Shown: in pieces, positions 30,782 through 43,134 of the stretch
Layout: each line of letters starts with the position of its first letter
Numbering within the stretch: the stretch's first letter is position 1
Assembly: GCF_000764495.1 (NCBI RefSeq)
Contig: NZ_JRLB01000097.1
Coordinates: forward strand, 1-64,000
DNA from: Nitrincola sp. A-D6
GTDB lineage: Bacteria; Pseudomonadota; Gammaproteobacteria; Pseudomonadales; Balneatricaceae
Direction: 5' to 3'
Length of the DNA stretch: 64,000 bases
Position numbers and translations under genes: made by a program
The notes under the pieces: generated by a model
What the model was told of the DNA's origin: nothing
What the model saw: the letters and a program-made list of their open reading frames with translations, nothing else
Database searches by the model: none

Positions 30782-32553
30782 ATGACTAAGCTGCGTACTT
30801 TAACCTTTGATGCCATCGTTGTCGGTGGTGGTGGTGCTGGCATGCGTGCTGCGCTGCAGTTGGCTCAGTCAGGCCTGAAAACCGCTTGTGTCACTAAAGT
30901 TTTCCCGACACGGTCGCACACCGTATCGGCTCAGGGTGGTATTACCTGTGCGATTGCCAGTGCGGATCCCAACGATGATTGGCGCTGGCACATGTACGAC
31001 ACCGTTAAAGGGTCGGACTATATAGGCGATCAGGACGCAATTGAGTACATGTGCTCTGTGGGTCCACAGGCTGTTTTTGAGCTGGATCACATGGGTTTGC
31101 CTTTCTCACGTACTGAAATTGGCCGTATTTATCAGCGTCCATTTGGTGGTCAGTCAAAAGGCCCGGATAATCCTACTCAGGCCGCACGTACCTGCGCCGC
31201 GGCTGACCGTACGGGTCATGCATTGCTGCACACTCTGTACCAGGCCAATATGAAAGCAGGTACCACCTTTCTGAACGAATGGTATGCTGTTGATCTGGTG
31301 AAAAATGCTGACGGTGCTGTTGTTGGTAGTATTGCAATCTGCATAGAAACCGGCGAAACCGTTTATATCAAAGCCAAGGCCACTGTGCTTGCTACGGGTG
31401 GTGCCGGGCGTATCTACTCGTCTACAACCAATGCACTTATCAATACCGGTGATGGTATGGGTATGGCGTTGCGTGCAGGCTTTGCAGCGCAGGATATGGA
31501 AATGTGGCAGTTCCATCCGACCGGCATTGCCGGTGCGGGTACGCTGGTAACAGAGGCTGTCGCGGTGAAGGTGGTTATCTGATCAACAAAGACGGCGAGC
31601 GTTTCATGGAGCGCTATGCGCCCAACGCCAAAGACCTTGCGGGTCGTGATGTGGTCGCACGCTCAATGATCCTGGAAATCCTGGAAGGCCGCGGTTGTGG
31701 TCCTGATGGGGATCACGTACTGCTGAAACTGGATCACCTGGGTGAAGAAGTGCTGCATTCGCGCTTGCCTGGTATTTGCGAACTGTCAAAAACCTTTGCG
31801 GCTGTAGATCCGGTTAAAGAGCCGATTCCAGTGGTGCCAACCTGTCATTACATGATGGGTGGCTTGCCGACTAACATTGGCGGTCAGGTTATTTCCCCGG
31901 ATGCAGACGGTAACGATCAGATTATTGATGGTTTGTTTGCTTGTGGTGAAGTGGCGTGTGTATCTGTCCACGGTGCCAACCGTCTGGGGGGGAACTCACT
32001 CCTGGATCTGGTGGTATTTGGTCGTGCAGCGGGTATTCAGATCGAGCAGCAGATGCGCGAAGGCTATGAAGCTAAAGATGCAACTGAAGCAGATATTGAA
32101 GCCGCTATGGTGCGTCTGAATCGTCTGAATAACTCTGCCGGTGGCGAGAAAATCGCTGATGTACGCAAAGAATTGCAGAGCACGATGCAGCTTTACTTCG
32201 GCGTGTTCCGTGACGGTACAAGCATGGATAAGGGCTTGCAGTTGCTGGGTGAGATCCGTAAAAAGGTCGAAAACCTGCACCTGGAAGACAAGAGTCAGGC
32301 TTTCAATACCTCGCGTATCGAAGCGCTGGAGCTTGAAAACCTGTTGGAAGTTGCTGAAGCCACGGCTGTTGCCGCCGTTGAGCGCAAAGAGTCTCGTGGT
32401 GCGCATGCCCGTAATGACTTCACCGAGCGTGATGATGAAAACTGGCTGTGTCATTCGGTCTATTACCCGGCAGATAAGCGTATAGGTAAGCGTGCAGTTA
32501 ACTTTGCACCTAAAACCATGGACGCCTTCCCGCCCAAGATCAGAACTTACTAA
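30782..32553 (+). CDS. sdhA: Succinate dehydrogenase flavoprotein subunit (one frame lesion)
   Basis: SdhA carries the covalent FAD and oxidises succinate to fumarate. Visible features are the Rossmann motif [13 protein letters not shown], the FAD-linking histidine in [11 protein letters not shown], and [11 protein letters not shown] and the [21 protein letters not shown] region later on. The frame breaks at 31555-31556, where GAGGGCTGT is expected and GAGGCTGT is present; repair gives [15 protein letters not shown], a core catalytic segment. Repaired length is 590 residues. sdhB follows after 12 bases. Confidence 0.96.
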
Positions 32554-32565
32554 GAGGCTGATGAT

Positions 32566-33270
32566 ATGCTGGTAAGTGTATACAGATACAATCCTGAAAC
32601 AGACGATGCCCCCTACATGCAGGATATTCATATCGATATTCCTGGCGGTAAGGACATCATGGTGCTGGACCTGCTCCAGTTGCTGAAAGAGAAAGACCCA
32701 ACCATGGCGTTCAGACGCTCATGCCGTGAAGGTGTGTGTGGTTCTGACGGCATGAACATGAACGGTAAAAACGGTTTGGCGTGTATTACAGCCTTGTCTC
32801 AGGTTGTCGTGAAAGACAAGCTGGTACTGCGTCCGTTGCCTGGTCTGCCAGTCATTCGTGACCTGGTCGTGGATATGAGCCAGTTCTACAGGCAGTATGA
32901 AAAGGTCAAGCCGTTCCTGATCAACGATACCCCGGCACCGGCGATTGAGCGTCTGCAATCACCGGAAGACCGTGAGGAGCTGGATGGACTCTATGAGTGT
33001 ATCCTGTGTGCCTGTTGCTCTACAGCTTGCCCGTCTTTCTGGTGGAACCCGGATAAGTTCATTGGTCCTTCGGGTTTGCTTCAGGCGTATCGCTTCCTTG
33101 CGGATACCCGTGATACCGCACGTGAAGAGCGTCTGGCTGAGTTGGATGACCCGTTCAGTGTATTCCGTTGCCACGGCATCATGAACTGCGTTAATGTCTG
33201 TCCTAAGGGACTGAACCCAACCAAAGCCATTGGTAAAATCCGTAACATGTTGCTGCAAAGAGCAACCTGA
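32566..33270 (+). CDS. sdhB: Succinate dehydrogenase iron-sulfur subunit
   Basis: SdhB passes electrons from FAD to quinone through three clusters. All ligand motifs are present: the [2Fe-2S] site in CREGVCGSDGMNMNG...LAC, the [4Fe-4S] site in CILCACCSTACPSFWW, and the [3Fe-4S] site in CHGIMNCVNVCPKGLNP. The 234-residue frame is intact. A strong intrinsic terminator follows 15 bases after the stop, so sdhCDAB and the suc genes are probably separately transcribed, at least in part. Confidence 0.97.
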   Translation: MLVSVYRYNPETDDAPYMQDIHIDIPGGKDIMVLDLLQLLKEKDPTMAFRRSCREGVCGSDGMNMNGKNGLACITALSQVVVKDKLVLRPLPGLPVIRDLVVDMSQFYRQYEKVKPFLINDTPAPAIERLQSPEDREELDGLYECILCACCSTACPSFWWNPDKFIGPSGLLQAYRFLADTRDTAREERLAELDDPFSVFRCHGIMNCVNVCPKGLNPTKAIGKIRNMLLQRAT

Positions 33271-33284
33271 TCAGGATAGATAAC

Positions 33285-33311
33285 AAAACGGCGCCAAAAG
33301 GCGCCGTTTTT
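33285..33311 (+). terminator. Intrinsic terminator after sdhB
   Basis: AAAACGGCGCC pairs with GGCGCCGTTTT around an AAAA loop and is followed by a T run: a canonical Rho-independent terminator. Confidence 0.9.
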
Positions 33312-33541
33312 GCATCTACCCAAAAGGTCTATGTTACGTCAGTGATTATTTTCTGTAGAATTTCCGGTGGATGAACTGTGTTAAGCGCAGCAGAAAAGTC
33401 GTAAAATAACGAGTATGCGTCTGTGGAATGAATCAGACAGCATCAAAAACGCTAAATTAGCAAAGAGGAAGCCAGCCAAGTGTGGTGAGGAGTGGTGCAG
33501 CCTTGCCGGACAGCTTACCTCAGACTCAGGGTGATATAATA

Positions 33542-36373
33542 ATGCAAGACAGCATGATGGAGCTGATGTGGAAGAATGCTCACCTATACGGTGGCAACCT
33601 TTCATATGTTGAACAACTCTACGAAACCTACCTGCTAGATCCCAATGCCGTTCCACAAGAGTGGCGTGAAGAATTCGACAGACTCCCGGGAACAGGTAGT
33701 AACCTCACTCAGGATATCCCACACTCTCCCGTTCGTGACCACTTCCAGTTGCTGGCTAAAACACAGCGCAGAGCCGGACCGGCCGCCACAGGTGGTGTCA
33801 GTTCCGAGCACGAAAAGAAACAGGTTCGTGTGTTGCGCATGATCAATGCTTACCGAGTGCGTGGGCATCAGATCGCCCGGATAGACCCTTTGAATCTGTT
33901 GGATCGTCCAGCTGTTCCCGATCTGGATTTACGCTTTCACGAATTATCTGAAGCTGATTACGATACTACTTTTCAGATGGGTTCATTGTTTTTCGGCCAG
34001 GAAGAAGCACCGTTAAAAGATATCGTTGCTGATCTGAAGAAAACCTACTGTTCATCCGTAGGTGCTGAGTACATGCACATTGTCGATACTCAGGAAAAGC
34101 GCTGGATTCAGTCACGTATGGAACCGGTTCGCTGTGATCCTGTACTGGAACCAGCGACGCGCAAACATATTCTGGAGCGTTTGATCGCGGCAGAAGGCCT
34201 GGAAAAATACCTGGGTTCACGTTATGCCGGTGCCAAGCGCTTCGGTGTAGAAGGTGGTGAATCACTGATTCCCTGTCTGGATGAACTGGTTCAGCGTGCA
34301 GGTAAAGATGGCGCCAAAGAGATCGTCATTGGCATGGCGCACCGTGGCCGCCTGAATGTACTGGTCAATCTGTTTGGTAAAAACCCGTCAGATCTGTTTG
34401 GTGAATTTGAAGGTAAGAAAACCCTCGAAACCTCTGGCGATGTTAAGTACCACCAGGGTTTCTCATCCAACGTGATGACGCCCGGTGGTGAAGTGCATCT
34501 GGCGATGGCATTTAACCCATCACATCTGGAGATAGTCTCTCCTGTGGTTGAAGGTTCTGTGCGCGCGCGCCAGGATCGCCGTAAAGACAGCGTTGGCAAC
34601 ACCGTTATTCCGGTTTCGATCCATGGCGATGCGGCCTTTGCAGGTCAGGGCGTGGTCATGGAAACCTTCCAGATGTCACAGACCCGTGCCTACAAAACCG
34701 GTGGTACCATCCATCTGGTGATCAACAACCAGGTGGGCTTTACTACCTCGAAAAAAGAAGATGCGCGTTCAACCGAATACTGTACCGATGTGGCTAAAAT
34801 GGTGCAGGCGCCTATCTTCCATGTGAATGGTGATGATCCCGAAGCCGTGCGTTTTGTAACGCAGCTGGCGCTGGATTACCGCAATGAGTTTAATAAAGAC
34901 GTTGTCATCGATCTGGTATGTTATCGCCGTCGTGGTCACAACGAAGCGGATGAACCTTCCGGTACTCAGCCGCTGATGTACAAACAGATCAAAGTGCAGA
35001 AAACCACGCGTGAACTCTATGCACTTCGTCTTGAGCAGGAAGGCGTAATCTCGGCTGATGAAGCCAAAGAGATGGAGCAGTCCTATCGTAAAGCACTCGA
35101 AAATGGTGAGCATGTTGCCAAATCACTGGTGCTTGAACCCAACAGTGAACTCTTCGTTGACTGGAAACCTTACCTGGGACATCAATGGAGTTTTGATGCC
35201 GACACCCGTGTCGACATAAAGCTACTGCAAGAGCTGGGACATAAAATGTGCCGCTTCCCGGAAGGCTTTTCAATTCAGCGACAGGTGCAGAAAATCTATG
35301 ATGACCGCGTGCGTATGGCAGCGGGAGCAATGGAAATTAACTGGGGTTTCGCCGAAACACTGGCTTACGCCACCTTGCTGGCTGAAGGCAACCCGGTGCG
35401 TCTTACCGGGCAGGATGTGGGTCGAGGTACTTTCTCGCACCGCCATGCGGTTGTACATAGTCAGAAAGATGCTACGGCTTATACACCCTTGAGGCATCTG
35501 GCAGAAGATCAGCCAAAATTTGATATTTACGACTCCTACCTGTCGGAAGAAGCTGTACTGGCTTTTGAGTATGGTTACTCCACCACCATGCCAAATACCA
35601 TGGTGATCTGGGAGGCACAGTTTGGTGACTTTGCTAACGGTGCTCAGGTAGTAATCGACCAGTTCATCACTAGTGGTGAGCATAAGTGGGGACGCCTCTG
35701 CGGCCTGACTATGCTGTTGCCGCATGGCTTTGAAGGACAAGGGCCGGAGCACTCATCGGCCAGATTGGAGCGTTTCCTGCAGATGTGTGCTGAGCACAAT
35801 ATCCAGGTTGCCGTACCGACAACGCCAGCACAGATATTCCATCTGCTACGGCGTCAGATGACACGTCCGCTGCGTAAGCCGTTGGTGATTATGTCACCTA
35901 AATCTCTGTTGCGTCACAAGCAGGCGACTTGTTCACTGGAAGATCTGGCAGAAGGGTCCTTCCAGCCGGTTATTCCTGAAGTGAACAAACTGGATGCCAA
36001 GAAAGTCAAGCGTCTGGTCATGTGTAGTGGTAAGGTTTATTACGATCTGTACAACCGTCGTGCCGAGCTGGAAAAACAAGACGTTGCCATCGTGCGTATC
36101 GAGCAGCTCTATCCTTTCCCGGAAATGCCTCTCGCCAACGCTATTGCTGACTATACTAATCTAGAGTCAGTGGTGTGGTGTCAGGAAGAGCCGATGAACC
36201 AGGGTGCCTGGTATTGTAGTCAGCACCATATGCGTCATGTGTTACAGCAGCATAATCCGAAACTCTTCCTGGAAGGTGTCGGTCGACCACACGCCGCTGC
36301 TCCGGCAGTAGGCTATATTTCTGTACACGTTGAGCAGCAAGAAAAACTGGTTAATGAAGCGATTAATGGTTAA
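33542..36373 (+). CDS. sucA: 2-Oxoglutarate dehydrogenase E1 component
   Basis: SucA is the thiamine diphosphate enzyme that decarboxylates 2-oxoglutarate in the TCA cycle. The 943-residue protein starts MQDSMMELMWKNAHLYGGNLSYVEQLYE, the E2-binding N-terminus; the GTG-like start at 33482 would add 20 unconserved residues. Further motifs are MAHRGRLNVLVN, the ThDP site HGDAAFAGQGVVMET...INNQVGFTT, and TFSHRHAVVHSQ. The frame is intact over 2.8 kb. sucB follows after 47 bases. Confidence 0.97.
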   Translation: MQDSMMELMWKNAHLYGGNLSYVEQLYETYLLDPNAVPQEWREEFDRLPGTGSNLTQDIPHSPVRDHFQLLAKTQRRAGPAATGGVSSEHEKKQVRVLRMINAYRVRGHQIARIDPLNLLDRPAVPDLDLRFHELSEADYDTTFQMGSLFFGQEEAPLKDIVADLKKTYCSSVGAEYMHIVDTQEKRWIQSRMEPVRCDPVLEPATRKHILERLIAAEGLEKYLGSRYAGAKRFGVEGGESLIPCLDELVQRAGKDGAKEIVIGMAHRGRLNVLVNLFGKNPSDLFGEFEGKKTLETSGDVKYHQGFSSNVMTPGGEVHLAMAFNPSHLEIVSPVVEGSVRARQDRRKDSVGNTVIPVSIHGDAAFAGQGVVMETFQMSQTRAYKTGGTIHLVINNQVGFTTSKKEDARSTEYCTDVAKMVQAPIFHVNGDDPEAVRFVTQLALDYRNEFNKDVVIDLVCYRRRGHNEADEPSGTQPLMYKQIKVQKTTRELYALRLEQEGVISADEAKEMEQSYRKALENGEHVAKSLVLEPNSELFVDWKPYLGHQWSFDADTRVDIKLLQELGHKMCRFPEGFSIQRQVQKIYDDRVRMAAGAMEINWGFAETLAYATLLAEGNPVRLTGQDVGRGTFSHRHAVVHSQKDATAYTPLRHLAEDQPKFDIYDSYLSEEAVLAFEYGYSTTMPNTMVIWEAQFGDFANGAQVVIDQFITSGEHKWGRLCGLTMLLPHGFEGQGPEHSSARLERFLQMCAEHNIQVAVPTTPAQIFHLLRRQMTRPLRKPLVIMSPKSLLRHKQATCSLEDLAEGSFQPVIPEVNKLDAKKVKRLVMCSGKVYYDLYNRRAELEKQDVAIVRIEQLYPFPEMPLANAIADYTNLESVVWCQEEPMNQGAWYCSQHHMRHVLQQHNPKLFLEGVGRPHAAAPAVGYISVHVEQQEKLVNEAING

Positions 36374-36420
36374 TAACACGTTCGAATGAACCACTGAGCA
36401 GCATACAAAAAGGAAAGAAC

Positions 36421-37627
36421 ATGAGTATCGAAATTAAAGCACCTACATTTCCTGAATCGGTCGCCGACGGTACAGTGGCTACCTGGCATAAACAGCCAGG
36501 CGAAGCTGTGTAACTGATGAGCTGATTGTAGATATTGAAACCGACAAGGTTGTACTGGAAGTTGTTGCACCTGCAGACGGCGTGATCAAAGAGATCGTCA
36601 AGGGTGAAGGCGACACAGTATTAAGCGAAGAAGTACTGGCGATTTTTGAAGCGGGTGCTGTAGCATCAGAAGCCCCTGCAGCAAGTGCAGATTCTCAGGC
36701 AAGTGCCGATACATCAACTACTGATGCAGAAAAAGTCGGCCCGGCGGCACGCAAACTGATTGATGAAAATAATCTGGATGCCACACAAATCAAGGTACAG
36801 GTAAAAACGGTGGCATCACCAAAGAAGATGTCCAGTCTTATCTGAGCAATCGCACTGCTGCACCAGCTGCCGCACCTAAAGCCGCTGCTGCACCAGCTCC
36901 TGCTTTAAATATTCCAGCGGGTGAGCGTGTTGAAAAACGTGTTCCCATGACACGTCTGCGTGCCACCATTGCCAAGCGCCTGGTTGAAGCACAGCAAAAT
37001 GCAGCCATGTTGACTACCTACAATGAAGTCAACATGAAGCCGGTCATGGAATTGCGTAAACAGTACAAAGACCTGTTTGAAAAAACCCATAATGGCACGC
37101 GTCTGGGCTTCATGTCCTTCTTTGTCAAGGCCACTACCGAAGCCTTGAAACGCTTCCCGGGTGTCAATGCGTCACTCGATGGCAGTGATATGGTTTATCA
37201 TGGTTACCAGGATATCGGTGTGGCCGTGTCTACTGAACGTGGCTTGATGGTACCGGTACTGCGTGATACTGACAGCATGAGCCTGGCTGATGTGGAAGCT
37301 ACCATTGCTGATTTTGGCCGGCGTGGACGTGATGGCAAGCTGGGTATGGATGACATGCAGGGCGGAACCTTCACTATCACCAACGGTGGTGTGTTCGGTT
37401 CACTCATGTCTACCCCGATTCTGAACCCACCGCAGACTGCAATTTTGGGTATGCACAAAATTCAGGAACGCCCTATGGCTGTCAATGGTCAGGTGGTTAT
37501 CCTGCCCATGATGTACCTGGCCCTGTCCTACGACCACCGTATGATTGATGGTAAGGAAGCGGTACAATTCCTGGTTACGATAAAAGATTTACTGGAAGAT
37601 CCTGCGCGTTTGCTGCTTGAAGTCTAA
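36421..37627 (+). CDS. sucB: 2-Oxoglutarate dehydrogenase E2, dihydrolipoyl succinyltransferase (two frame lesions)
   Basis: SucB carries the lipoyl group and transfers succinyl to CoA. Order: lipoyl domain with the lipoyl lysine in [14 protein letters not shown], an Ala/Pro-rich linker, the E1/E3-binding domain ([18 protein letters not shown]), a second Ala/Pro linker, and the catalytic domain with [14 protein letters not shown]. The frame breaks near 36509-36513 (after PGEAV) and in the A run at 36803-36807 ([15 protein letters not shown] restored by one A). Repaired length is 402 residues against 405 in E. coli. Confidence 0.95.
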
Positions 37628-37651
37628 GTACGCGGATAGTCACTCAACTGA

Positions 37652-39101
<1,450 letters not shown>

Positions 39102-39230
39102 CCTGAAGGATTGCTGTGCAGTGACAGGCCACAAGCCTGCTTCACTGCGCGTGTAGTTCACACAAGGTGCAGTCAGCGGTTAACAGCCCTGTGCTGTACA
39201 TGTTTAATCGATAATTCAACGGATCAGAAC

Positions 39231-40395
39231 ATGAACCTTCATGAATACCAAGGCAAACAACTGTTTGCTCAATATGGTCTGCCGGTTTCCCAAGCTTCGC
39301 GGTAGATACGCCGGAAGACGCAGCCGCAGCAGCAGAAAAAATCGGTGGTGACAAATGGGTTGTAAAAGCCCAGGTTCACGCAGGCGGACGTGGTAAAGCT
39401 GGCGGTGTTAAGCTGGTAGAGTCTCCTGCGGATGCCGCAGCTTTCGCTGAAAAATGGCTGGGCCAGCGTCTGGTAACTTACCAGACAGATGCCAGTGGTC
39501 AGCCTGTTACTAAAATTTTGGTAGAAACTTGCACCGATATCGCCAACGAACTCTATCTGGGTGCAGTTGTTGACCGTTCTACCCGTCGCATCGTTTTCAT
39601 GGCCTCTACCGAAGGTGGTGTTGAGATCGAAAAAGTTGCGCACGAAACACCTGAAAAAATCCTCAAAGCGACTATCGATCCTATGACTGGTGCACAGCCA
39701 TACCAGGGCCGTGAACTGGCATTCAAACTGGGTTTGCAGGGCGATCAGATCAAACAGTTTGTACAGATCTTTATGGGTCTGGCGAAAATGTTTGAAGAAA
39801 AAGATCTGGCATTGCTGGAAATCAACCCGCTGGTTATTACTGATGCCGGTAATCTGCACTGTCTGGACGCCAAAATCGTTATCGACAGCAATGCGATTTA
39901 TCGTCATAAAGATATTCAGGCGATGCATGATCCGTCACAGGATGATGAGCGCGAAGCGCATGCAGCTCAGTGGGAACTGAACTACGTTGCCTGGAAGGGA
40001 ATATCGGTTGCATGGTCAATGGTGCTGGTCTGGCTATGGGTACCATGGATATCGTTAAACTGCACGGTGGTCAACCTGCAAACTTCCTCGACGTTGGCGG
40101 TGGTGCAACTAAAGAGCGTGTGACCGAAGCCTTCAAAATTATCCTGTCTGATAGCAGTGTAAAAGCGGTTCTGGTTAACATCTTCGGCGGTATTGTACGT
40201 TGTGACCTGATTGCTGACGGTATCATCGGTGCTGTGAAAGAAGTTGGTGTTGAAGTTCCAGTCGTTGTACGTCTGGAAGGTAACAATGCCGAGCTGGGTG
40301 CCCAGCGTTTGGCTGAATCCGGTCTGGATATCATTGCAGCCACCAGTTTGACTGATGCAGCAGTGCAGGTCGTTAAAGCAGCGGAGGGTAAATAA
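39231..40395 (+). CDS. sucC: Succinyl-CoA synthetase beta subunit (two frame lesions)
   Basis: SucC binds nucleotide through its ATP-grasp fold and forms succinate plus ATP or GTP with SucD. It starts [19 protein letters not shown]. Lesions: near 39294 (CAAGGCTTC to CAAGCTTC, restoring [12 protein letters not shown]) and at 39990-39991 (GCCCTGG to GCCTGG, restoring [23 protein letters not shown]). Other motifs are [19 protein letters not shown] and [10 protein letters not shown]. Repaired length is exactly 388 residues, as in E. coli. sucD starts two bases after the stop. Confidence 0.96.
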
Positions 40396-40397
40396 TC

Positions 40398-41279
40398 ATG
40401 GCAATTCTTATCAATAAAGACACCAAAGTAATCTGTCAGGGATTCACTGGTGGCCAGGGTACCTTCCATTCTGAGCAAGCGATTGCTTACGGTACTAATA
40501 TGGTCGGTGGTGTTACGCCGGGCAAAGGCGGTACTGAACATCTGGGTCTGCCAGTATTCAATACGGTTGCTGAAGCTGTAGAAGCTACCGGTGCTGAAGC
40601 CTCTGTAATCTACGTACCTGCGGCTTTCTGTAAGGATTCTATCCTTGAAGCGGCTAACAGCGGCATCAAGCTGATCATTTGTATCACTGAAGGCATTCCG
40701 ACACTGGATATGCTGCAGTGTAAAGTCAAATGTGATGAACTGGGTGTGCGTCTGATCGGTCCTAACTGTCCAGGTGTTATCACCCCGGGCGAGTGCAAGA
40801 TCGGTATTATGCCAGGTCACATTCACCTGCCAGGTAAAGTCGGTATCGTATCACGTTCCGGTACACTGACTTATGAAGCGGTTAAGCAGACTACAGATGC
40901 TGGTTTTGGCCAGTCTACTTGTGTCGGTATCGGTGGTGACCCAATTCCGGGTTCTAACTTCATCGATATTCTGGAACTCTTCCAGAATGATCCACAGACT
41001 GAGGCGATCGTTATGATCGGTGAAATCGGTGGTTCAGCTGAAGAAGAAGCCGCGGCTTACATCAAAGCCAATGTGACCAAACCAGTGGTATCTTACATTG
41101 CCGGTGTAACTGCACCTGCAGGTAAGCGTATGGGCCATGCCGGTGCGATCATCTCTGGTGGTAAAGGTACAGCAGCCGAGAAGTTTGCCGCATTGGAAGA
41201 TGCCGGTGTTAAAACGGTTCGCTCGCTGGCTGAGATAGGCAAAGCACTGTCTGAACTGACAGGCTGGCCAACCAAGTAA
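40398..41279 (+). CDS. sucD: Succinyl-CoA synthetase alpha subunit
   Basis: SucD binds CoA and carries the phosphohistidine intermediate. The 293-residue frame is intact: the CoA motif [34 protein letters not shown], and the active-site histidine in [14 protein letters not shown]. Two bases separate it from sucC, implying translational coupling. An intrinsic terminator follows. Confidence 0.97.
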   Translation: MAILINKDTKVICQGFTGGQGTFHSEQAIAYGTNMVGGVTPGKGGTEHLGLPVFNTVAEAVEATGAEASVIYVPAAFCKDSILEAANSGIKLIICITEGIPTLDMLQCKVKCDELGVRLIGPNCPGVITPGECKIGIMPGHIHLPGKVGIVSRSGTLTYEAVKQTTDAGFGQSTCVGIGGDPIPGSNFIDILELFQNDPQTEAIVMIGEIGGSAEEEAAAYIKANVTKPVVSYIAGVTAPAGKRMGHAGAIISGGKGTAAEKFAALEDAGVKTVRSLAEIGKALSELTGWPTK

Positions 41280-41297
41280 CCCTTACTCTGGGGTTTT

Positions 41298-41329
41298 AAA
41301 AAAGGTAGCCAATTGGCTACCTTTTTTTT
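41298..41329 (+). terminator. Intrinsic terminator after sucD
   Basis: AAGGTAGCC pairs with GGCTACCTT around AATT, with a following run of eight T: a canonical Rho-independent terminator ending the suc operon. Confidence 0.93.
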
Positions 41330-41433
41330 GTCTTGGTTGAGCGTTTTTTTGTACAGATATTGATTTATATCATTTATAGTCTTCACAGTAGCTTTATAAT
41401 CACCCGTTTTTCGCATTTTGGGATTAAATAGCA

Positions 41434-42654
41434 GTGGATGTACCCTACCGTAAAAGCCTTATCGTAGCAGTCGAGTATTCGCAGTATAAATCTATTCGGG
41501 CGTTGTCACGCCAAATAGAAGAACTGCTAGGCCAGGATTTTCAAAGTCCGGATATTGAACAGCTGGCGTTCGCTATATCGGAGCAGAAGATTCCGTTTAC
41601 GCTGGTGACTCATGAACTTGCAACGCTTAGATCCAAGGCGATCAATGAGGCCGTAGCCAAGGGAGACATGGCTGCAGTGGAGTATACACAGGATGGATTT
41701 AATCAGCTCGAAGATACCCTTGCCAATCTGCATATACAGCACTACCTTAAAGATCTTGAAAGGCGCAATCACCTGCGTATTCAGCATATTAATGCTTTGA
41801 GTGAGAAAAACCTGCTGGTGCATTTCGAGGCCCACTTACTCTGGATGCAAGACGTGGTCAAAGCCGTGTTGAGCAATAATCCCGAGTTGTTGCCTGAAGG
41901 AAATCCGCTAATTTGCGCATTCGGTCAATGGTTGTATGGGGATGCCCAGGAGATCATTCGAGATACTAGTCATCGTAAACATATCGAACAGCTGCATTGT
42001 AAACTACATAACACGACGGCAGCTATAGCCAGAGAATTCAAGCCAGTGCGCAATAATCTGCGCATGCATGGATTGATCAAACGTACTGAATTTTTGTCCC
42101 TGGATCTGGGGAGTGAAATATCACTGATCAACAATATGATACTGGTCAGTACCTTTAATAAAGATCCCCTGACAGGTCTGTTATCACGCCGCTCAATGGA
42201 TAAGGTATTGATCAATCAGATGGAAATATCTAAAGCCACTGAAACACCTTTCTGCGTAATAATGTGTGATCTGGATCACTTTAAATTACTCAATGACGAT
42301 AATGGACATCTTGCCGGAGATGCGGCACTGAAGTTCTTTGCACAGCGTATGGTCGAACAGTTCAGACGCTCGGATCTGATCTTTCGCTTTGGGGGAGAAG
42401 AGTTTCTGATTGTATTGCCATCAACCAGTTATCAGCAAGCTTATAACCGGGCTGAAAGTCTTCGGGCATCCTTGCAGCAGGTGCCATTTAGTTTTGAAGA
42501 CGAGGAACTGGCATTAGCAGCCAGTTTTGGCGTAGTGGAAATAACACCTGATCAGTATCGCTATATTGATAAGCACGCCATACAGGATGTGATTCAGGAA
42601 GCGGATTGTCGTTTGTATCAGGCGAAAGCCACCGGGCGAAACTGCGTCATGTAG
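41434..42654 (+). CDS. Diguanylate cyclase with CZB zinc-sensor domain (DgcZ-like)
   Basis: This 406-residue protein starts at GTG. Residues 1-115 are a helical region I do not recognise. About 125-205 is a chemoreceptor zinc-binding (CZB) domain with His134 (FEAHLLW), Cys161 (CAFGQWLYG), His188 and His192. The last three have the C-x26-H-x3-H spacing of E. coli DgcZ, where zinc inhibits the enzyme. The GGDEF domain (240-400) has GGEEF at about 320-324 and an RxxD I-site at 311-314, so it should be active and product inhibited. Zinc control is inferred from the family. It stands alone after the suc terminator. Confidence 0.87.
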   Translation: MDVPYRKSLIVAVEYSQYKSIRALSRQIEELLGQDFQSPDIEQLAFAISEQKIPFTLVTHELATLRSKAINEAVAKGDMAAVEYTQDGFNQLEDTLANLHIQHYLKDLERRNHLRIQHINALSEKNLLVHFEAHLLWMQDVVKAVLSNNPELLPEGNPLICAFGQWLYGDAQEIIRDTSHRKHIEQLHCKLHNTTAAIAREFKPVRNNLRMHGLIKRTEFLSLDLGSEISLINNMILVSTFNKDPLTGLLSRRSMDKVLINQMEISKATETPFCVIMCDLDHFKLLNDDNGHLAGDAALKFFAQRMVEQFRRSDLIFRFGGEEFLIVLPSTSYQQAYNRAESLRASLQQVPFSFEDEELALAASFGVVEITPDQYRYIDKHAIQDVIQEADCRLYQAKATGRNCVM

Positions 42655-42666
42655 ACTGTTGCCGGT

Positions 42667-42990
42667 TTAGGGTATCCTGTGGGCATCAACTTCAATACGC
42701 AACAACCTTGCACCAAGCAGCTCTATATAACCCTGATAGCGTTCATCTCCGGTACTGGTGAACTCGAAGGCATAGCGTCGTTTCAGGCTTAACTGGCCAC
42801 TCTGGGGGCTACGGGTTATTGATAATCCGCGTAGAGCGACACTCTGATCCAGCAACTGCAAAGCCTCTCGGTTGCAATAGTGTTTAACCTGCTTCAGTGC
42901 CAACTCACGCACTTTGAGATTCTGCCACCACAACAGTGCAACTACGGCCAGTAGGGTCATCCATATTAATGCTGTTAAATCAAACCACAT
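42667..42990 (-). CDS. DUF3301 family membrane protein
   Basis: This is a 107-residue protein with one N-terminal transmembrane helix (about 5-23, LTALIWMTLLAVVALLWW) and a soluble domain. It matches the DUF3301 pattern: VRELALKQVKHYCNREALQLLDQSVALRGL and KRRYAFEFTSTGDERYQGYIELLG...IEVDAHRIP. Function is unknown. It is convergent with the CZB cyclase gene, 12 bases apart. Confidence 0.8.
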   Translation of the reverse strand: MWFDLTALIWMTLLAVVALLWWQNLKVRELALKQVKHYCNREALQLLDQSVALRGLSITRSPQSGQLSLKRRYAFEFTSTGDERYQGYIELLGARLLRIEVDAHRIP

Positions 42991-43134
42991 AAACCTGTCC
43001 TAAAAAAGTATGCAGGAAATATACACCCTGGTCAGGCTGAATTGTAGCTATACCTTAATTTAATCAAACGGATGAAAAAAGTTGACTAAAATGGTATGGT
43101 ATAGCCAAAGCGACAGGTAAAAAGGGAGATCGAC

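Noticed and set aside
34769-35752. Long minus-strand open frames opposite sucA
   Set aside because: They are shadows of a well-conserved coding gene with no recognisable domains.
36421-37627. Broken TCA genes as pseudogenes or decay
   Set aside because: Lesions are single-base, occur in nearly every operon including essential genes, and there are no premature stops by substitution or larger deletions.
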